A DNA stretch of 49,949 nucleotides. Origin: Lachnospiraceae bacterium (GTDB taxonomy: Bacteria > Bacillota > Clostridia > Lachnospirales > Lachnospiraceae). Made by a program: the position numbers and the translations under genes. This document shows positions 27,747-38,457 of the stretch, piece after piece. Position 1 is the first letter of the stretch, and the number at the start of each line of letters is the position of its first letter. The DNA is taken from assembly GCA_015057405.1 (NCBI GenBank), contig SVEK01000022.1:1-49949 (forward strand), read 5' to 3'. The notes beneath the pieces were generated by a model. The model worked only from the letters and a program-made list of their open reading frames with translations. It was not told the origin of the DNA and made no database searches.

Positions 27747-27859
27747 TGTCGAATTGTATCATACAAATCCATTTCAGCTGTTTTTTAGGGATGAATGGTT
27801 AAAATATTGGGACGAATGGTTTTTTAATTCGGCTTGTCTTTAAATCTGTTGATTCGACA
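27747..27859. promoter_or_regulatory. Two Spo0A-box-like heptamers upstream of the DUF6514-like gene
   Basis: TGTCGAA at 27747-27753 (plus) and its complement TTCGACA at 27853-27859 match the B. subtilis 0A-box core. On the minus strand the first directly follows TACAAT, a possible -10 for the DUF6514-like gene, a position usual for repression. No good -35 was found. Confidence 0.4.
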
Positions 27860-27870
27860 ATTCTACGGTT

Positions 27871-28269
27871 CTATGTGAACACAACAAGTCTGTCACACAA
27901 TCTTGATAACAGTATCGCCGGAAGGCTCACAAAATACCATAAAAGCATAAACGGAACACATATCTGTCCCATGACCTGAAACGGCATTCTTGTGTAATCC
28001 CATATCTGCCAGCCAAGAACTACATTGACAATTAACCCCACAATAAGTTCCGAAACAGTAATTGTTACCATACACCAAACCATTTTCTCCCATATATTTA
28101 TACTGTCACTAAATATGTTGTCTATAATCCCACAAATTACAAAGCACAATCCACCAAGCACAAACATAGTCCAGTGGGATCGTTGCCTAATCAACATTTC
28201 CAGCATGTAATACACACTTCCTCCAAGCATAAACTTAGAAAACTCCAGTGTAATTCTATTTATCAACAT
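27871..28269 (-). CDS. CmpB-like integral membrane protein (putative ABC transporter permease family)
   Basis: 132 aa with four hydrophobic helices and the family features GGSVYYMLEMLIRQRSHWTMF, GGLCFV, SELIVGLIVNV and WDYTRMPFQVMGQICVPF. This matches the CmpB/PF06541 type often labelled putative ABC permease, although no ATPase partner is nearby and the label is weakly founded. Divergent from the arabinofuranosidase gene. Confidence 0.7.
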   Translation of the reverse strand: MLINRITLEFSKFMLGGSVYYMLEMLIRQRSHWTMFVLGGLCFVICGIIDNIFSDSINIWEKMVWCMVTITVSELIVGLIVNVVLGWQIWDYTRMPFQVMGQICVPFMLLWYFVSLPAILLSRLCDRLVVFT

Positions 28270-28501
28270 AAAATGTCTCCTTCACATGACTCGAATATAA
28301 TTCGTTTCCGAAGCAAATCTATGGTTGTGGGTAATTGCCACAACTGCCGTCAATTTCCGGGCCGCAAGGCATTATTCATGATTGCAGATAATCTTTGAAT
28401 GCCCCGTACATTTTATTATGTACAAGATGATAAAATCATATACATTTAGTTAGCTATATGATATTGTATAACTGTACTTATTTTATGTTGAAAGGAGTTA
28501 G

Positions 28502-30016
<1,515 letters not shown>

Positions 30017-30026
30017 TATAACACGG

Positions 30027-32333
30027 CTATTCTGCCGGAACACTATTTTGTATCCCCTCATCCACATCTGTCGAAGCATCTGTAGGGGGTGGCAAAACAT
30101 CAGTAGGGATTGGCGCACTTGTAGGTTCTGCTACAGGTGCGTTAGTTATTACCGGAGGCTGATACGGCGGTTCAGTAATCATCGTATTGTCATCCGGTAT
30201 AATGTCATCCGGTATATAATCCTCGGGAACATCGTTATAATCCCCTTCCAAATCATCCGGTTCATTATCTTCCATATCTTCATCCTCTAAAGGTTCTTTT
30301 GTTGCCTTTGGAGATTTGGTCGGTTTCGGAGTACTGTAAACTTCGGTACTTTCCCCTTCCCACAACGGGAATTCAACGTTTTCCAAATTAGTATGAATTT
30401 CACTCATAAATGTATTCCAAATTCTTGCAGGATAAGTATTTCCCAGCAAATCATCCACACTTCTCGGAATATCATAACCTACCCATACAGATGTTGTATA
30501 ATACGGTGTATATCCAACAAACCATCCGTCCTTTTTATCATTGGTGGTTCCGGTTTTTCCGGCACAGGACATACCGTCAAGACCATATCCTCTTCCGGTC
30601 CCCGAAGTGAATACACCCTCTAAAACATCGGTCATTTTCTTTGACGCTTCCGCATCATATATCTGCTCCCGATAATTCATCTTACTGCTGTATATACGAT
30701 TTCCCTTTGAATCTTCTATGGAAACAATGCAGGTCGGTTCTCTGTATATCCCTTCATTTTCAATAGTTGCATATGCTGCTGCCATCTCTAACGGACTTAC
30801 ACCCACTGTCATTCCGCCGAGTGCCGCCGCCTGGGTATAGTCAGATTTCGAAATTCTTGCAAATCTCATTCTGTGAAGATAATTTATCCCAACCTCCGGG
30901 GTTATCTCCTCAAACAGATTCCAGGCAACAGTATTAACAGACTGCTCCACAGCAGTCCTAATTGATATATTACCAAGATAACCGCCACCTGAATTTTTAG
31001 GTCCATCCTCTATAGGCGCATCTTTAACAATATCATACGGCTCGTAATTACGCTCAAATACCGGTGTATACACTACAATCGGCTTAATTGAACTTCCGGG
31101 TTGTCTAAAACTCTGAAATGCCCTGTTAAATGTGTACCCTGTTACAGCCTGACTTCTACCGCCAACAGCTGCCACCACACGCCCGGTTTTATTATTAATG
31201 CAGACGCCGGCACCCTGAAACTGATAGATTCCGTCTTCTCCCTTTTCTTTGCTTACAGCCAGCTCCTCATTAATAGTCTTTTGAAGCATAATCTGCTTTT
31301 TCATATTAATCGAAGTATAGATTCTGTAACCTTCCCTATAAAGCATTTGCTGACATTCCGAATACAAATCACTATACAGCTCATCATATTCTGCTTCCTC
31401 TTCATCAGACTTAAAAATGTACTGAAATTCAAAACCCTTTGTTTTCATCAATGCCCTTGTAGCACAGTATAGCACGTAGGTTTCCACATAATTACGCTTC
31501 TTCTTTTCGGGAATGTTAAGTTTTATCTCGTAATTATATGCCGCGTTATATTCAACATCACTTATTTTTTCTTTTGCAAGCATCTGGTCAAGAATACGAT
31601 TCTTTCTTTCAACAGTATTTTCCTTATTCTCTACCGGGTCATATCTTGTAGGGCTGTTTGGAATAGAACATAAAAATGTTATCTCCGCCAAATTCAGCTC
31701 TTTACAGCTTTTGCTAAAATAGCCTCTGCTGGCCGCTTCGATTCCGTAATATCCGTTGGCAAAATATATATTATTCATGTAAAACTCAAGAATCTGCTCT
31801 TTGGAATATTTTTTTTCAAGTTCAAGGGCAATAAATATCTCTTTAACTTTTCTGGTCCACGTCTGCTCCGTACTTAAAAATATTCCTCTGGCAAGCTGCT
31901 GCGTGATGGTACTTGCTCCTCTGGTAATCTCTCCTTTATTTTTAACCAACGCAACAAATGCGGCAGTAATCGCCTTAATATCTATTCCGTTATGGGAGTA
32001 AAACTTTCTGTCTTCCGTTACCACCATAGCGTCAATTGCTTCCTGCGGAATATCTTCAAGGGGCACGTAATACACATCCTTTTCCCCTTTTAGCACAGCA
32101 ATTTGCTTATCCTTAGAATCAAATACAATAGAAGTTTCATTGGCTCTAAAAGTCTCTTCTGTAGATTCTGCAACAAGCTGTATGGCAGATTTCTTCGCTT
32201 CCTCAATTCGGTCTCCATACTTAATATATATAAACAAAGCCATAAATATTGCTGTCACTAAAAACAACAACAATGTTACTAATAATGCTAAACGAAGCTT
32301 CGGATGTTTCCTTATTTTCTTTTCCTTCGCCAT
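30027..32333 (-). CDS. Class A penicillin-binding protein (PBP1A type)
   Basis: Bifunctional peptidoglycan synthase, 768 aa, type II membrane topology with one helix at about 14-37. GT51 glycosyltransferase domain with catalytic Glu107 in TEDRKFYSHNG and RGASTITQQLAR; transpeptidase motifs SSIK (Ser414), SVN (465-467) and KTGTT (593-597). The last 100 residues are a low-complexity Pro/Thr/Asp tail common in clostridial PBPs. RBS AAAGGAAGTG before ATG 32333, with a clear promoter upstream, so monocistronic or first in its unit. Convergent with abfA. Confidence 0.95.
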   Translation of the reverse strand: MAKEKKIRKHPKLRLALLVTLLLFLVTAIFMALFIYIKYGDRIEEAKKSAIQLVAESTEETFRANETSIVFDSKDKQIAVLKGEKDVYYVPLEDIPQEAIDAMVVTEDRKFYSHNGIDIKAITAAFVALVKNKGEITRGASTITQQLARGIFLSTEQTWTRKVKEIFIALELEKKYSKEQILEFYMNNIYFANGYYGIEAASRGYFSKSCKELNLAEITFLCSIPNSPTRYDPVENKENTVERKNRILDQMLAKEKISDVEYNAAYNYEIKLNIPEKKKRNYVETYVLYCATRALMKTKGFEFQYIFKSDEEEAEYDELYSDLYSECQQMLYREGYRIYTSINMKKQIMLQKTINEELAVSKEKGEDGIYQFQGAGVCINNKTGRVVAAVGGRSQAVTGYTFNRAFQSFRQPGSSIKPIVVYTPVFERNYEPYDIVKDAPIEDGPKNSGGGYLGNISIRTAVEQSVNTVAWNLFEEITPEVGINYLHRMRFARISKSDYTQAAALGGMTVGVSPLEMAAAYATIENEGIYREPTCIVSIEDSKGNRIYSSKMNYREQIYDAEASKKMTDVLEGVFTSGTGRGYGLDGMSCAGKTGTTNDKKDGWFVGYTPYYTTSVWVGYDIPRSVDDLLGNTYPARIWNTFMSEIHTNLENVEFPLWEGESTEVYSTPKPTKSPKATKEPLEDEDMEDNEPDDLEGDYNDVPEDYIPDDIIPDDNTMITEPPYQPPVITNAPVAEPTSAPIPTDVLPPPTDASTDVDEGIQNSVPAE

Positions 32334-32386
32334 ATATACACTTCCTTTATTACATATAATTATTCTCTATAAATTATATTCGATAT

Positions 32387-32415
32387 AGTATAGCACCATC
32401 TTGCATTAATGACAA
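32387..32415 (-). promoter_or_regulatory. Promoter of the PBP gene
   Basis: TTGTCA (32410-32415), 17-bp spacer, TATACT (32387-32392) on the minus strand, about 55 bp before the PBP start. Confidence 0.75.
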
Positions 32416-32420
32416 ATCAA

Positions 32421-32458
32421 AATCCATCTCTAAATATTATTCCATTTAGGGATGGATT
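32421..32458. terminator. Inverted repeat, probable terminator between the 91-aa gene and the PBP gene
   Basis: AATCCATCTCTAAAT and ATTTAGGGATGGATT form a 15-bp stem with one mismatch and an 8-nt loop. On the minus strand it lies 42 bp after the stop at 32500 and is followed by TTTTGATTTG; it abuts the PBP promoter. Confidence 0.6.
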
Positions 32459-32499
32459 CAAACTAAAACTCCTCATATCACAATCACTGCTTAAAAAAA

Positions 32500-32775
32500 T
32501 TAATCAAGACCTCTTTGATATATTCTGTTAAGAGCAGCCTGGGCCTGTTCATTTTCATGCTTTCTGATAAATCGTTTACGGTCTTCAAGAATTGCAAGCA
32601 TTTCGTCAACTACCATCTCCACACTCGGGTCACTAATCCGATACAGATACCCCAGCATTCTTCCTGCCGTATAATCCGTATTCATATGTTTATACGCAAT
32701 CTCTGTACATAATTCTTCCGGGAATCCCTTTTTTAATAACTCTTTGTACACTTCCCTGCTCTTTTCAGATGCCAT
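32500..32775 (-). CDS. Unrecognised 91-aa cytoplasmic protein
   Basis: ATG 32775 with RBS AAGGACGG. Soluble and largely helical: Lys/Glu-rich N-terminus (SREVYKELLKKGFPEELCTE), a middle with GYLYRISDPSVEMVVDEM and a charged coiled-coil-like end. Sequence composition and codon use are like the neighbours, and the good RBS argues for a real gene. I do not recognise the family. It follows the 151-aa unknown gene in the same direction. Confidence 0.6.
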   Translation of the reverse strand: MASEKSREVYKELLKKGFPEELCTEIAYKHMNTDYTAGRMLGYLYRISDPSVEMVVDEMLAILEDRKRFIRKHENEQAQAALNRIYQRGLD

Positions 32776-32835
32776 ATATATCCGTCCTTCACTTCACCAA
32801 TCTCGCAACTAAAGTAAGTTTTTTACTTTTGCTCC

Positions 32836-33291
32836 TTAAAGATTAAGAAATCTTTCCCAATCTTCCGTGTCCTTAGTTCCATTTAATGTTATGCGATAAG
32901 TCCTGTAATTAGGGCTGTCAATAATAAGCTGATACGACTTTTCAGCTCTGTCAACAACTACTGAATAAACCTCTCCTTCAAGAAGCTGTTCCCATACATA
33001 AGGATACTCTGACTCTTCAACTAATCTGTCAGGAATTGCTCTCATTAATTTCCCATTAGCATCATATTCCTTAAATCCTTCCTCAAGCACTTCGGTAATT
33101 TCAGGATTCTCAATTGTAACCAGCATTTCATTGCAACGCATCGTCCGTATATCCCGGTTACGCGAATTCTCCGGCTTAATCAAAACGTTATCAAACACCA
33201 TATGAAATATTCCCTGTCTTATCTCAACATTGCCGACATAAGCCTGTCCGAATTCAAAGTTCTCCAGTTCGTCAAATGTTGTATAACTCAT
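32836..33291 (-). CDS. Unrecognised 151-aa soluble protein
   Basis: ATG 33291 follows GGAGGGATATT (an ATG 24 bp upstream lacks it). Predicted mainly beta: FGQAYVGNVEIRQGIFHMVFDNVLI, a helix-rich middle, and YQLIIDSPNYRTYRITLNG near the end; no cysteine cluster, signal or membrane helix. The pattern suggests a small beta-barrel-type protein, but no function can be named. Its start is about 130 bp from the DUF1934 gene. Confidence 0.6.
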   Translation of the reverse strand: MSYTTFDELENFEFGQAYVGNVEIRQGIFHMVFDNVLIKPENSRNRDIRTMRCNEMLVTIENPEITEVLEEGFKEYDANGKLMRAIPDRLVEESEYPYVWEQLLEGEVYSVVVDRAEKSYQLIIDSPNYRTYRITLNGTKDTEDWERFLNL

Positions 33292-33418
33292 AATATCCCT
33301 CCGTTTATTATTCATGCTAATATCCTCATCAACATTTACAAAATATATTATTTAAAAATATATTTTTCAGGATACATCTTTCAAATGAACCAACAAGAAA
33401 TCATCACACAAAAAAAAT

Positions 33419-33841
33419 TTACACCGCATCAGAAAAAACTTTTATATCAACGGAACATTCTGATACAAAGCTGTAATTGACATCAAGCATATAACTAATC
33501 TTAATATTCAGCGAATCTTCACCTTCCAAAATTATAAGCTCATTAGTAGTTATTCCTACCATCAGATTCCCAAACGGAGTACCATATGTAGACATGCAAT
33601 TGTTATCTTTCTCGAATACCATACAGGATGTTATCGCACCCTTTTTGGTAATCTCTACGCAATTGTCACTTACCACAATGCGACATTCCGAGACATCGTT
33701 ATCTTCACTTACTTCGTCATACTTAATATATATTTTGTTTTTACGCTTATAATATTTTCCCTTTGAAATAATTTCTACAGGTTTTTCTCCTTCAAGTGAC
33801 AGTTGAACACCTGCCACTGACACAAGCACATCATTTTTCAT
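33419..33841 (-). CDS. DUF1934 (YwiB-like) beta-barrel protein
   Basis: 140 aa from ATG 33841 (RBS GGAAGG, 8 bases upstream). Shows the DUF1934 pattern: N-terminal VLVSVAGVQLSLEGE, YIKYDEV, GTPFGNLMVGITTNEL and a C-terminal SYMLDVNYSFVSECSVDI strand pair. The family adopts a calycin-like barrel; its role is not known. The start overlaps the end of murI by 11 bp, so it is translated with it. Confidence 0.85.
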   Translation of the reverse strand: MKNDVLVSVAGVQLSLEGEKPVEIISKGKYYKRKNKIYIKYDEVSEDNDVSECRIVVSDNCVEITKKGAITSCMVFEKDNNCMSTYGTPFGNLMVGITTNELIILEGEDSLNIKISYMLDVNYSFVSECSVDIKVFSDAV

Positions 33842-34697
33842 CTGAACAACCTTCCGTATCATAATTAATATTGTTAGTATACTGCTCTATATTAACGCAT
33901 TCCACGCTTTCAATTCCCCGTGATAAAATTGTTCTTGCAAGTTTTCCGAAACGTTCCGCACTGTCGCTTACATAAAATCTGTGCGTAACCTCTCTGTTAC
34001 CTAAACTTCCTTTTCCATCAGCCAAAATATTGCCTCTTTCCAACACCTTTTCAAGCGCTTTGGCAGTTTCATATGCAGGATTAACCAACGTTATTCCGTC
34101 CCCCACAACCTTCCTGATAGTTCGTCTTATAAGCGGATAGTGGGTACAACCAAGCACAAGTGTATCTATATCATACGACATAAGATCATACAAATACCGG
34201 TCAGCAATCTCAAGGGTTACAGGGTCATAGAGTAATCCCTCTTCAACAAGAGGAACAAATAACGGACATGCCTTTGAAAAAACCTGTAAAGACGGATTAA
34301 TTCTCTTTAATACCGTTTCGTATGTTCCGCTGCTTATAGTTCCTTCCGTCGCAATAACGCCTATGCGTCCGTTCGCAGTCGCCTCACCGGCAGTTACGGC
34401 ACCGGGTTCTATAACTCCTATTACAGGAATATCAACTTCTTTTGCAATAGTTTCAAGGGCATAGGCACTGGCTGTATTACATGCAATTACTATAGCCTTG
34501 ACCTCCTTAGTCTTAAGAAACCTAACTATCTGCCGTGAAAATGTAATAATTGTATCCTTTGACTTACTTCCGTAAGGTACTCTCGCGGTATCTCCAAAAT
34601 ATACTATACTTTCATCCGGAAGCTGGCGCATTATTTCACCTGCAACAGTTAATCCTCCCACTCCCGAATCAAATACTCCTATTGGCGCATTGTTCAT
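33831..34697 (-). CDS. murI: Glutamate racemase
   Basis: Makes D-glutamate for peptidoglycan. ATG 34697 after AGAGGTATAAG gives MNNAPIGVFDSGVGGLTV; 288 aa. The two catalytic cysteines are in IACNTASA and LGCTHYPLI, and the FGDTARVPYG segment is intact. Overlaps DUF1934; 77 bp downstream of spoIIR. Confidence 0.96.
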   Translation of the reverse strand: MNNAPIGVFDSGVGGLTVAGEIMRQLPDESIVYFGDTARVPYGSKSKDTIITFSRQIVRFLKTKEVKAIVIACNTASAYALETIAKEVDIPVIGVIEPGAVTAGEATANGRIGVIATEGTISSGTYETVLKRINPSLQVFSKACPLFVPLVEEGLLYDPVTLEIADRYLYDLMSYDIDTLVLGCTHYPLIRRTIRKVVGDGITLVNPAYETAKALEKVLERGNILADGKGSLGNREVTHRFYVSDSAERFGKLARTILSRGIESVECVNIEQYTNNINYDTEGCSDEK

Positions 34698-34774
34698 CTT
34701 ATACCTCTTTTCGTGATACATTTGACCTGCTATGAGTCAAATTAAAACCTATCCACACTACAATAACTGCTATT

Positions 34775-35467
34775 CTACCACAATTCCCGTAACCATTCAA
34801 CAATGCGAAACTTATAGGTATCGTTATCAGCATTATCTGTCTTAGGTTCCTCCTTTGGCACATAGTAAGCCTCCTCCACCATGCACAGCGACGGAAACAG
34901 CACACACCACCAATTTTTTCCCTCGCCCTTCCCTATAATAACCCTGAAAGCATCGTACTCCCCTTCCGGGAAAACGTATCCTCCGTACTCCTTTACCGGA
35001 AACCAATGTCTCTCAAGTTTGGCTGTAATGCTATAATTATAGCCCATCTCTTTAATAATTTTGCTCGCACACCTTATATATTTATTAATATTATTATGCA
35101 GATATTCCATTGCATCTTCCTTTGACTCTATCTTTGCCTGTTTCATATCTAACGCAATAATCTCTGCCAAATGATCTTTTACATTCATTTTCAATTGTTG
35201 GTCCTTCTCACTGTCACTGTTTGCAAGTACATGAAATCTCAATATATCTTCATTAACCTTATAATCAACACACACATTTCCTTTACAAGTCTGCGCTTGA
35301 GAAGTCCCCAATTCTCGAGCCCCCACCGAACGGGCCAATTCTTCACCCGGACTTTCTTTACAGGCCAATGCTTCGTATGTATTCAACGTACTTTTATCTT
35401 CACTCTCCAAAAAACTTACCGATATAAACATCGCCAACATTACTGCAATTATAATTACTCTTTTCAT
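34775..35467 (-). CDS. spoIIR: Stage II sporulation protein R
   Basis: Forespore-secreted signal that triggers SpoIIGA processing of pro-sigma-E in the mother cell. 230 aa from ATG 35467 (RBS GAGAGAGG), with a signal peptide (MKRVIIIAVMLAMFISVSF). Core motifs: ILRFHVLANSDSEKDQQLK, FPVKEYGGYVFPEGEYDAFR and GKNWWCVLFPSLCMVEE. An insert of about 30 residues rich in Ser/Glu/Ala lies between signal and core. In B. subtilis the gene is controlled by sigma-F; no clear sigma-F box was found here. Confidence 0.93.
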   Translation of the reverse strand: MKRVIIIAVMLAMFISVSFLESEDKSTLNTYEALACKESPGEELARSVGARELGTSQAQTCKGNVCVDYKVNEDILRFHVLANSDSEKDQQLKMNVKDHLAEIIALDMKQAKIESKEDAMEYLHNNINKYIRCASKIIKEMGYNYSITAKLERHWFPVKEYGGYVFPEGEYDAFRVIIGKGEGKNWWCVLFPSLCMVEEAYYVPKEEPKTDNADNDTYKFRIVEWLRELW

Positions 35468-35737
35468 GATAACCTCTCTCCCAAAATTATTAATGTTTTC
35501 AAACACTTTTTCTTTCCCAAAACTTACAAGCATTAACGCACGTGAATCTGACAGGGGTTAGTACAGCTTGAATTCGCCACACTTTTGCACGGCCTGTCCT
35601 GACAATCGTTAACGTGGCTGTGACTATTTTATTCATATTTGTATTGTAAAATCAGCCGGTTTGCGCCCATCTCAATGTTTTGATATACTAAGTTTTGACA
35701 TTATTGCCACAATATATACTGTCAGGAGGAATTATTT

Positions 35738-36598
35738 ATGTCTTATTCAATTAATGCGTACGCAAAAATCAACCTTGGACTTGATGTTCTTAATAAAAGA
35801 GCAGATGGTTACCACAATCTGAAAATGATTATGCAGACAATTGATTTACATGATACACTAACATTTACAGTTTCGGATGGAGAAGGTATTAGTCTTGAAT
35901 GTGATAAGTCTTATTTGAGTTGCAAAGAAGATAATCTGGTTGTTCGGGCCGCCAAACTTCTTATGAACCGGTACAATATTCACAAACACGTAGATATATT
36001 TCTTAATAAAAATATTCCGATAGCTGCCGGCATGGCAGGCGGGAGTACGGATGCTGCCGCAACACTAATCGCAATTAACCACTTGTTTAATCTTGGTCTG
36101 GACAAGAAAAAACTTATGGAGTACGGGGTTACTCTGGGTGCTGACATTCCATTTTGCATACTGGGCGGCACCGCACTTTCCGAAGGAATTGGGGACATTT
36201 TAACACCCCTTAGCGCACCAGTTGATGCTCATATTCTTATTGTAAAACCTGATATTGATGTTTCAACAGGATTTGTGTACGGAAATCTTAAACTGGATGA
36301 CAACACCCCGCACCCGGATATCAACTCCATTATGGAGGTGTTGTCAACTGATATGAAAAAAACAGGAGAAAGGCTTGGCAATATTCTGGAAACCGTAACG
36401 ATTCCGGCCTACCCTATAATCGACTGCATTAAAGAATGTATGAATAATAACGGCGCCGTCACTTCGCTTATGAGTGGTAGCGGTCCAACCGTATTCGGAC
36501 TGTTTGACGATGAAAACACAGCCAATCAAGCGCTTGCACATTGTCTTACACTTGACAATAATATGTTTGGCACAATTACCGGATACCATAACAATTAG
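35738..36598 (+). CDS. ispE: 4-diphosphocytidyl-2-C-methyl-D-erythritol kinase
   Basis: GHMP kinase of the MEP isoprenoid pathway. 286 aa, RBS AGGAGGAATTATTT before ATG 35738. Motifs AYAKINLGLDVLNKRADGYH, PIAAGMAGGSTDAAA (ATP loop) and SLMSGSGPTVFG. Its 3' end overlaps spmB, on the opposite strand, by 23 bp. A possible promoter is TTGCGC-17 bp-TATACT ending near 35690. The upstream gap also has an inverted repeat (GACAGG at 35560 with CCTGTC near 35604) of unknown role. Confidence 0.96.
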   Translation: MSYSINAYAKINLGLDVLNKRADGYHNLKMIMQTIDLHDTLTFTVSDGEGISLECDKSYLSCKEDNLVVRAAKLLMNRYNIHKHVDIFLNKNIPIAAGMAGGSTDAAATLIAINHLFNLGLDKKKLMEYGVTLGADIPFCILGGTALSEGIGDILTPLSAPVDAHILIVKPDIDVSTGFVYGNLKLDDNTPHPDINSIMEVLSTDMKKTGERLGNILETVTIPAYPIIDCIKECMNNNGAVTSLMSGSGPTVFGLFDDENTANQALAHCLTLDNNMFGTITGYHNN

Positions 36599-37109
36599 TA
36601 ACAATAATGCTGCCTATTATTCCGGCTAACGTAGCAAATAACGCGCCCCAGACAGTATATCTTATTTTCTTTATCTGCACTGTACCAAAATACACGCTAA
36701 CGGTATAAAATATCGTTTCGGAACAACTCATCAGCACAGATGCAAGAAATCCAAGGTAAGAGTCGGGGCCGTATTCTTTGTATATATCCAACAAAAGACC
36801 GGTTGCTGCAGATGAAGAAAACATCTTTGCCGTTACAATAGGCACAAGTTCAGACGGAAAACACACCACATTAGCTACCGGTGCAAACAACTTAGCTAAC
36901 ATATCAAGCACTCCCGATGCTCTCAGAATTCCTACCGCAAGCATAAGCCCGATTAACGTCGGCAAAATATCTCTCACCACTGCAAAGCCGTCTTTAGCAC
37001 CTTCAACAAAATCATCAAACACACTATTTCCTTTAATAAGAGCGTAACCTGTTATAACAAAAAATATAAGAGGCACAATACTATCTGATATATATGTTAA
37101 CAAGTTCAC
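36576..37109 (-). CDS. spmB: Spore maturation protein B
   Basis: 177 aa (B. subtilis SpmB is 178). GTG 37109 is used: AAGGAGG lies 5 bases upstream and the codon overlaps the spmA stop (GTGA). Five membrane helices with the nucleoside-recognition/Gate fold; motifs VPLIFFVITGYALIKG, LMLAVGILRASG and FSSSAATGLLLDIYKEYGPDS. With SpmA it is needed for spore-core dehydration. Ends inside the convergent ispE. Confidence 0.94.
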   Translation of the reverse strand: MNLLTYISDSIVPLIFFVITGYALIKGNSVFDDFVEGAKDGFAVVRDILPTLIGLMLAVGILRASGVLDMLAKLFAPVANVVCFPSELVPIVTAKMFSSSAATGLLLDIYKEYGPDSYLGFLASVLMSCSETIFYTVSVYFGTVQIKKIRYTVWGALFATLAGIIGSIIVTNCYGIR

Positions 37110-37681
37110 AGCACCCTCCTTGATACCATGGCAAATATAATTCCCGCCACAGTTGAACATGTAGTTGCCAGTATTGCCGCAAGAAGTATTGATGAGGGAC
37201 TTACAGAACCGTATTGACTTCTGTAAGCTATAATATTTACGGGTATAAGCTGCAATGACGACATGTTAATGATTAAAAATGTACACATATCTTTGCTGGC
37301 AACTCTGCTTCCGCCATTTATTTTCTTTAACTCTTTCATTGCTTTAAGTCCGACGGGGGTTGCCGCCCAACCTAAACCAAGAACATTAGATATCATATTA
37401 GACGCTATGTATTCATTCACAATGTGATTCCTGTCTACCCCCGGATATAACAATCTTAAGAGCGGGGCTATCGCCCTTGTCATCCCTGAAATAATTCCGG
37501 CTTTTGATGCCACATTTATTATTCCTGTCCACAAAGACATAATCCCGAGCATTGTAATGCATAAAGTAACCGCTTCCTTTGAGGAATCAAGGACTGCAGT
37601 CCCAACTATCGATATATTCCCCTGAAACGAAGCCACGATTATTCCGGATAAAATCATATATGCCCATATTTTGTTAAGCAT
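37106..37681 (-). CDS. spmA: Spore maturation protein A
   Basis: 191 aa membrane protein of the nucleoside-recognition family. Motifs ITMLGIMSLWTGIINVASKAG and SNMISNVLGLGWAATPVGLKAM are diagnostic. RBS GGAGAACGTGA before ATG 37681. Forms a coupled pair with spmB. A perfect Spo0A-box heptamer lies 150 bp upstream. Confidence 0.94.
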   Translation of the reverse strand: MLNKIWAYMILSGIIVASFQGNISIVGTAVLDSSKEAVTLCITMLGIMSLWTGIINVASKAGIISGMTRAIAPLLRLLYPGVDRNHIVNEYIASNMISNVLGLGWAATPVGLKAMKELKKINGGSRVASKDMCTFLIINMSSLQLIPVNIIAYRSQYGSVSPSSILLAAILATTCSTVAGIIFAMVSRRVL

Positions 37682-38099
37682 TCACGTTCTCCATTCCCAT
37701 AAATGACCACTAACACCCACTCCAAAACATTTTATACACCAAAAATTCCATCACAGAGATTAATTCATCTGTATAATCATTATATGATTTTATTTGCAAT
37801 AACATGCTTACTTTCCTTAATTTTCCTTTTTCGACAAATTATGTCAAAAACATGGCTGATTTTAAATGTAAAATAGATGTGAAACTTTTGAAAACCTTGA
37901 TTTTTTTCTTTATTTTTTTTTCAATTTATGTTACGATACAATTCGGGGAAAAAAAATAATATTTGACAAAAAATACAATTTTTCGTACGACTATTTGCAA
38001 GCAGTTGTAAGAATACCGAATTAATTGACATTTTTTTGGATTTTATGTTATTATGCAAATAATTTATAAATCAATAATCTTTTAAGGAGGGATGACATT
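37682..38099. promoter_or_regulatory. Divergent regulatory region between spmA and the abrB-like gene
   Basis: A 418-bp, very AT-rich gap with no gene. TTCGACA (37830-37836, complement TGTCGAA) in a T-rich setting is a perfect 0A-box core. TTGACA (38025-38030), an 18-bp spacer and TATTAT (38049-38054) form the likely promoter of the abrB-like gene. Another TTGACA at 37962-37967 has no good -10. Confidence 0.65.
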
Positions 38100-38357
38100 A
38101 TGAGAAATACTGGTATAATACGTAACCTTGATAACCTTGGCAGAATTGTTATACCAAAAGAGATGAGACGTGTACTTGGTATCGAAGAAAAAGATCCTAT
38201 CGAAATTCTTATTCAAGATGAAACAATCGTTTTAAGAAAATACGAACCGGCAGATATCTTTAATGGCGACAAAGATAATCTTATTGATTACTGTGGCAAA
38301 AAAGTTTCTAAAGCTTCTGTTATGGAAATGGCAAAAATTGCAGGAATTATTGACTAA
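38100..38357 (+). CDS. AbrB/SpoVT-family transcription regulator
   Basis: 85 aa. The N-terminal swapped-hairpin DNA-binding domain reads RNTGIIRNLDNLGRIVIPKE, like the AbrB family (K.TGIVRKVDELGRVVIP); the C-terminal third is divergent. In Bacillus, AbrB represses transition-state genes and is itself repressed by Spo0A. Here too it neighbours rsmI, a conserved pair. RBS AAGGAGGGATGACATT before ATG 38100. Orthology with AbrB itself rather than a paralogue is not certain. Confidence 0.9.
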   Translation: MRNTGIIRNLDNLGRIVIPKEMRRVLGIEEKDPIEILIQDETIVLRKYEPADIFNGDKDNLIDYCGKKVSKASVMEMAKIAGIID

Positions 38358-38384
38358 TTTTAAAAACAATAATACAATTATGAG

Positions 38385-38428
38385 ATATGCATATTAGAAT
38401 TAGAATATTCTTTTCCTAGTATGCATAT
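38385..38428 (+). terminator. Hairpin between the abrB-like gene and rsmI
   Basis: ATATGCATATTAG pairs with CTAGTATGCATAT (one G-U) and TTTATAATTT follows. A probable weak terminator that separates the two genes. Confidence 0.5.
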
Positions 38429-38457
38429 TTTATAATTTCTGAAATTAAGGTGATGCT

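Noticed and set aside
35534..35737. Riboswitch or T-box upstream of ispE
   Set aside because: There is an inverted repeat (GACAGG/CCTGTC) but no T-box sequence, specifier loop, terminator or known aptamer pattern.
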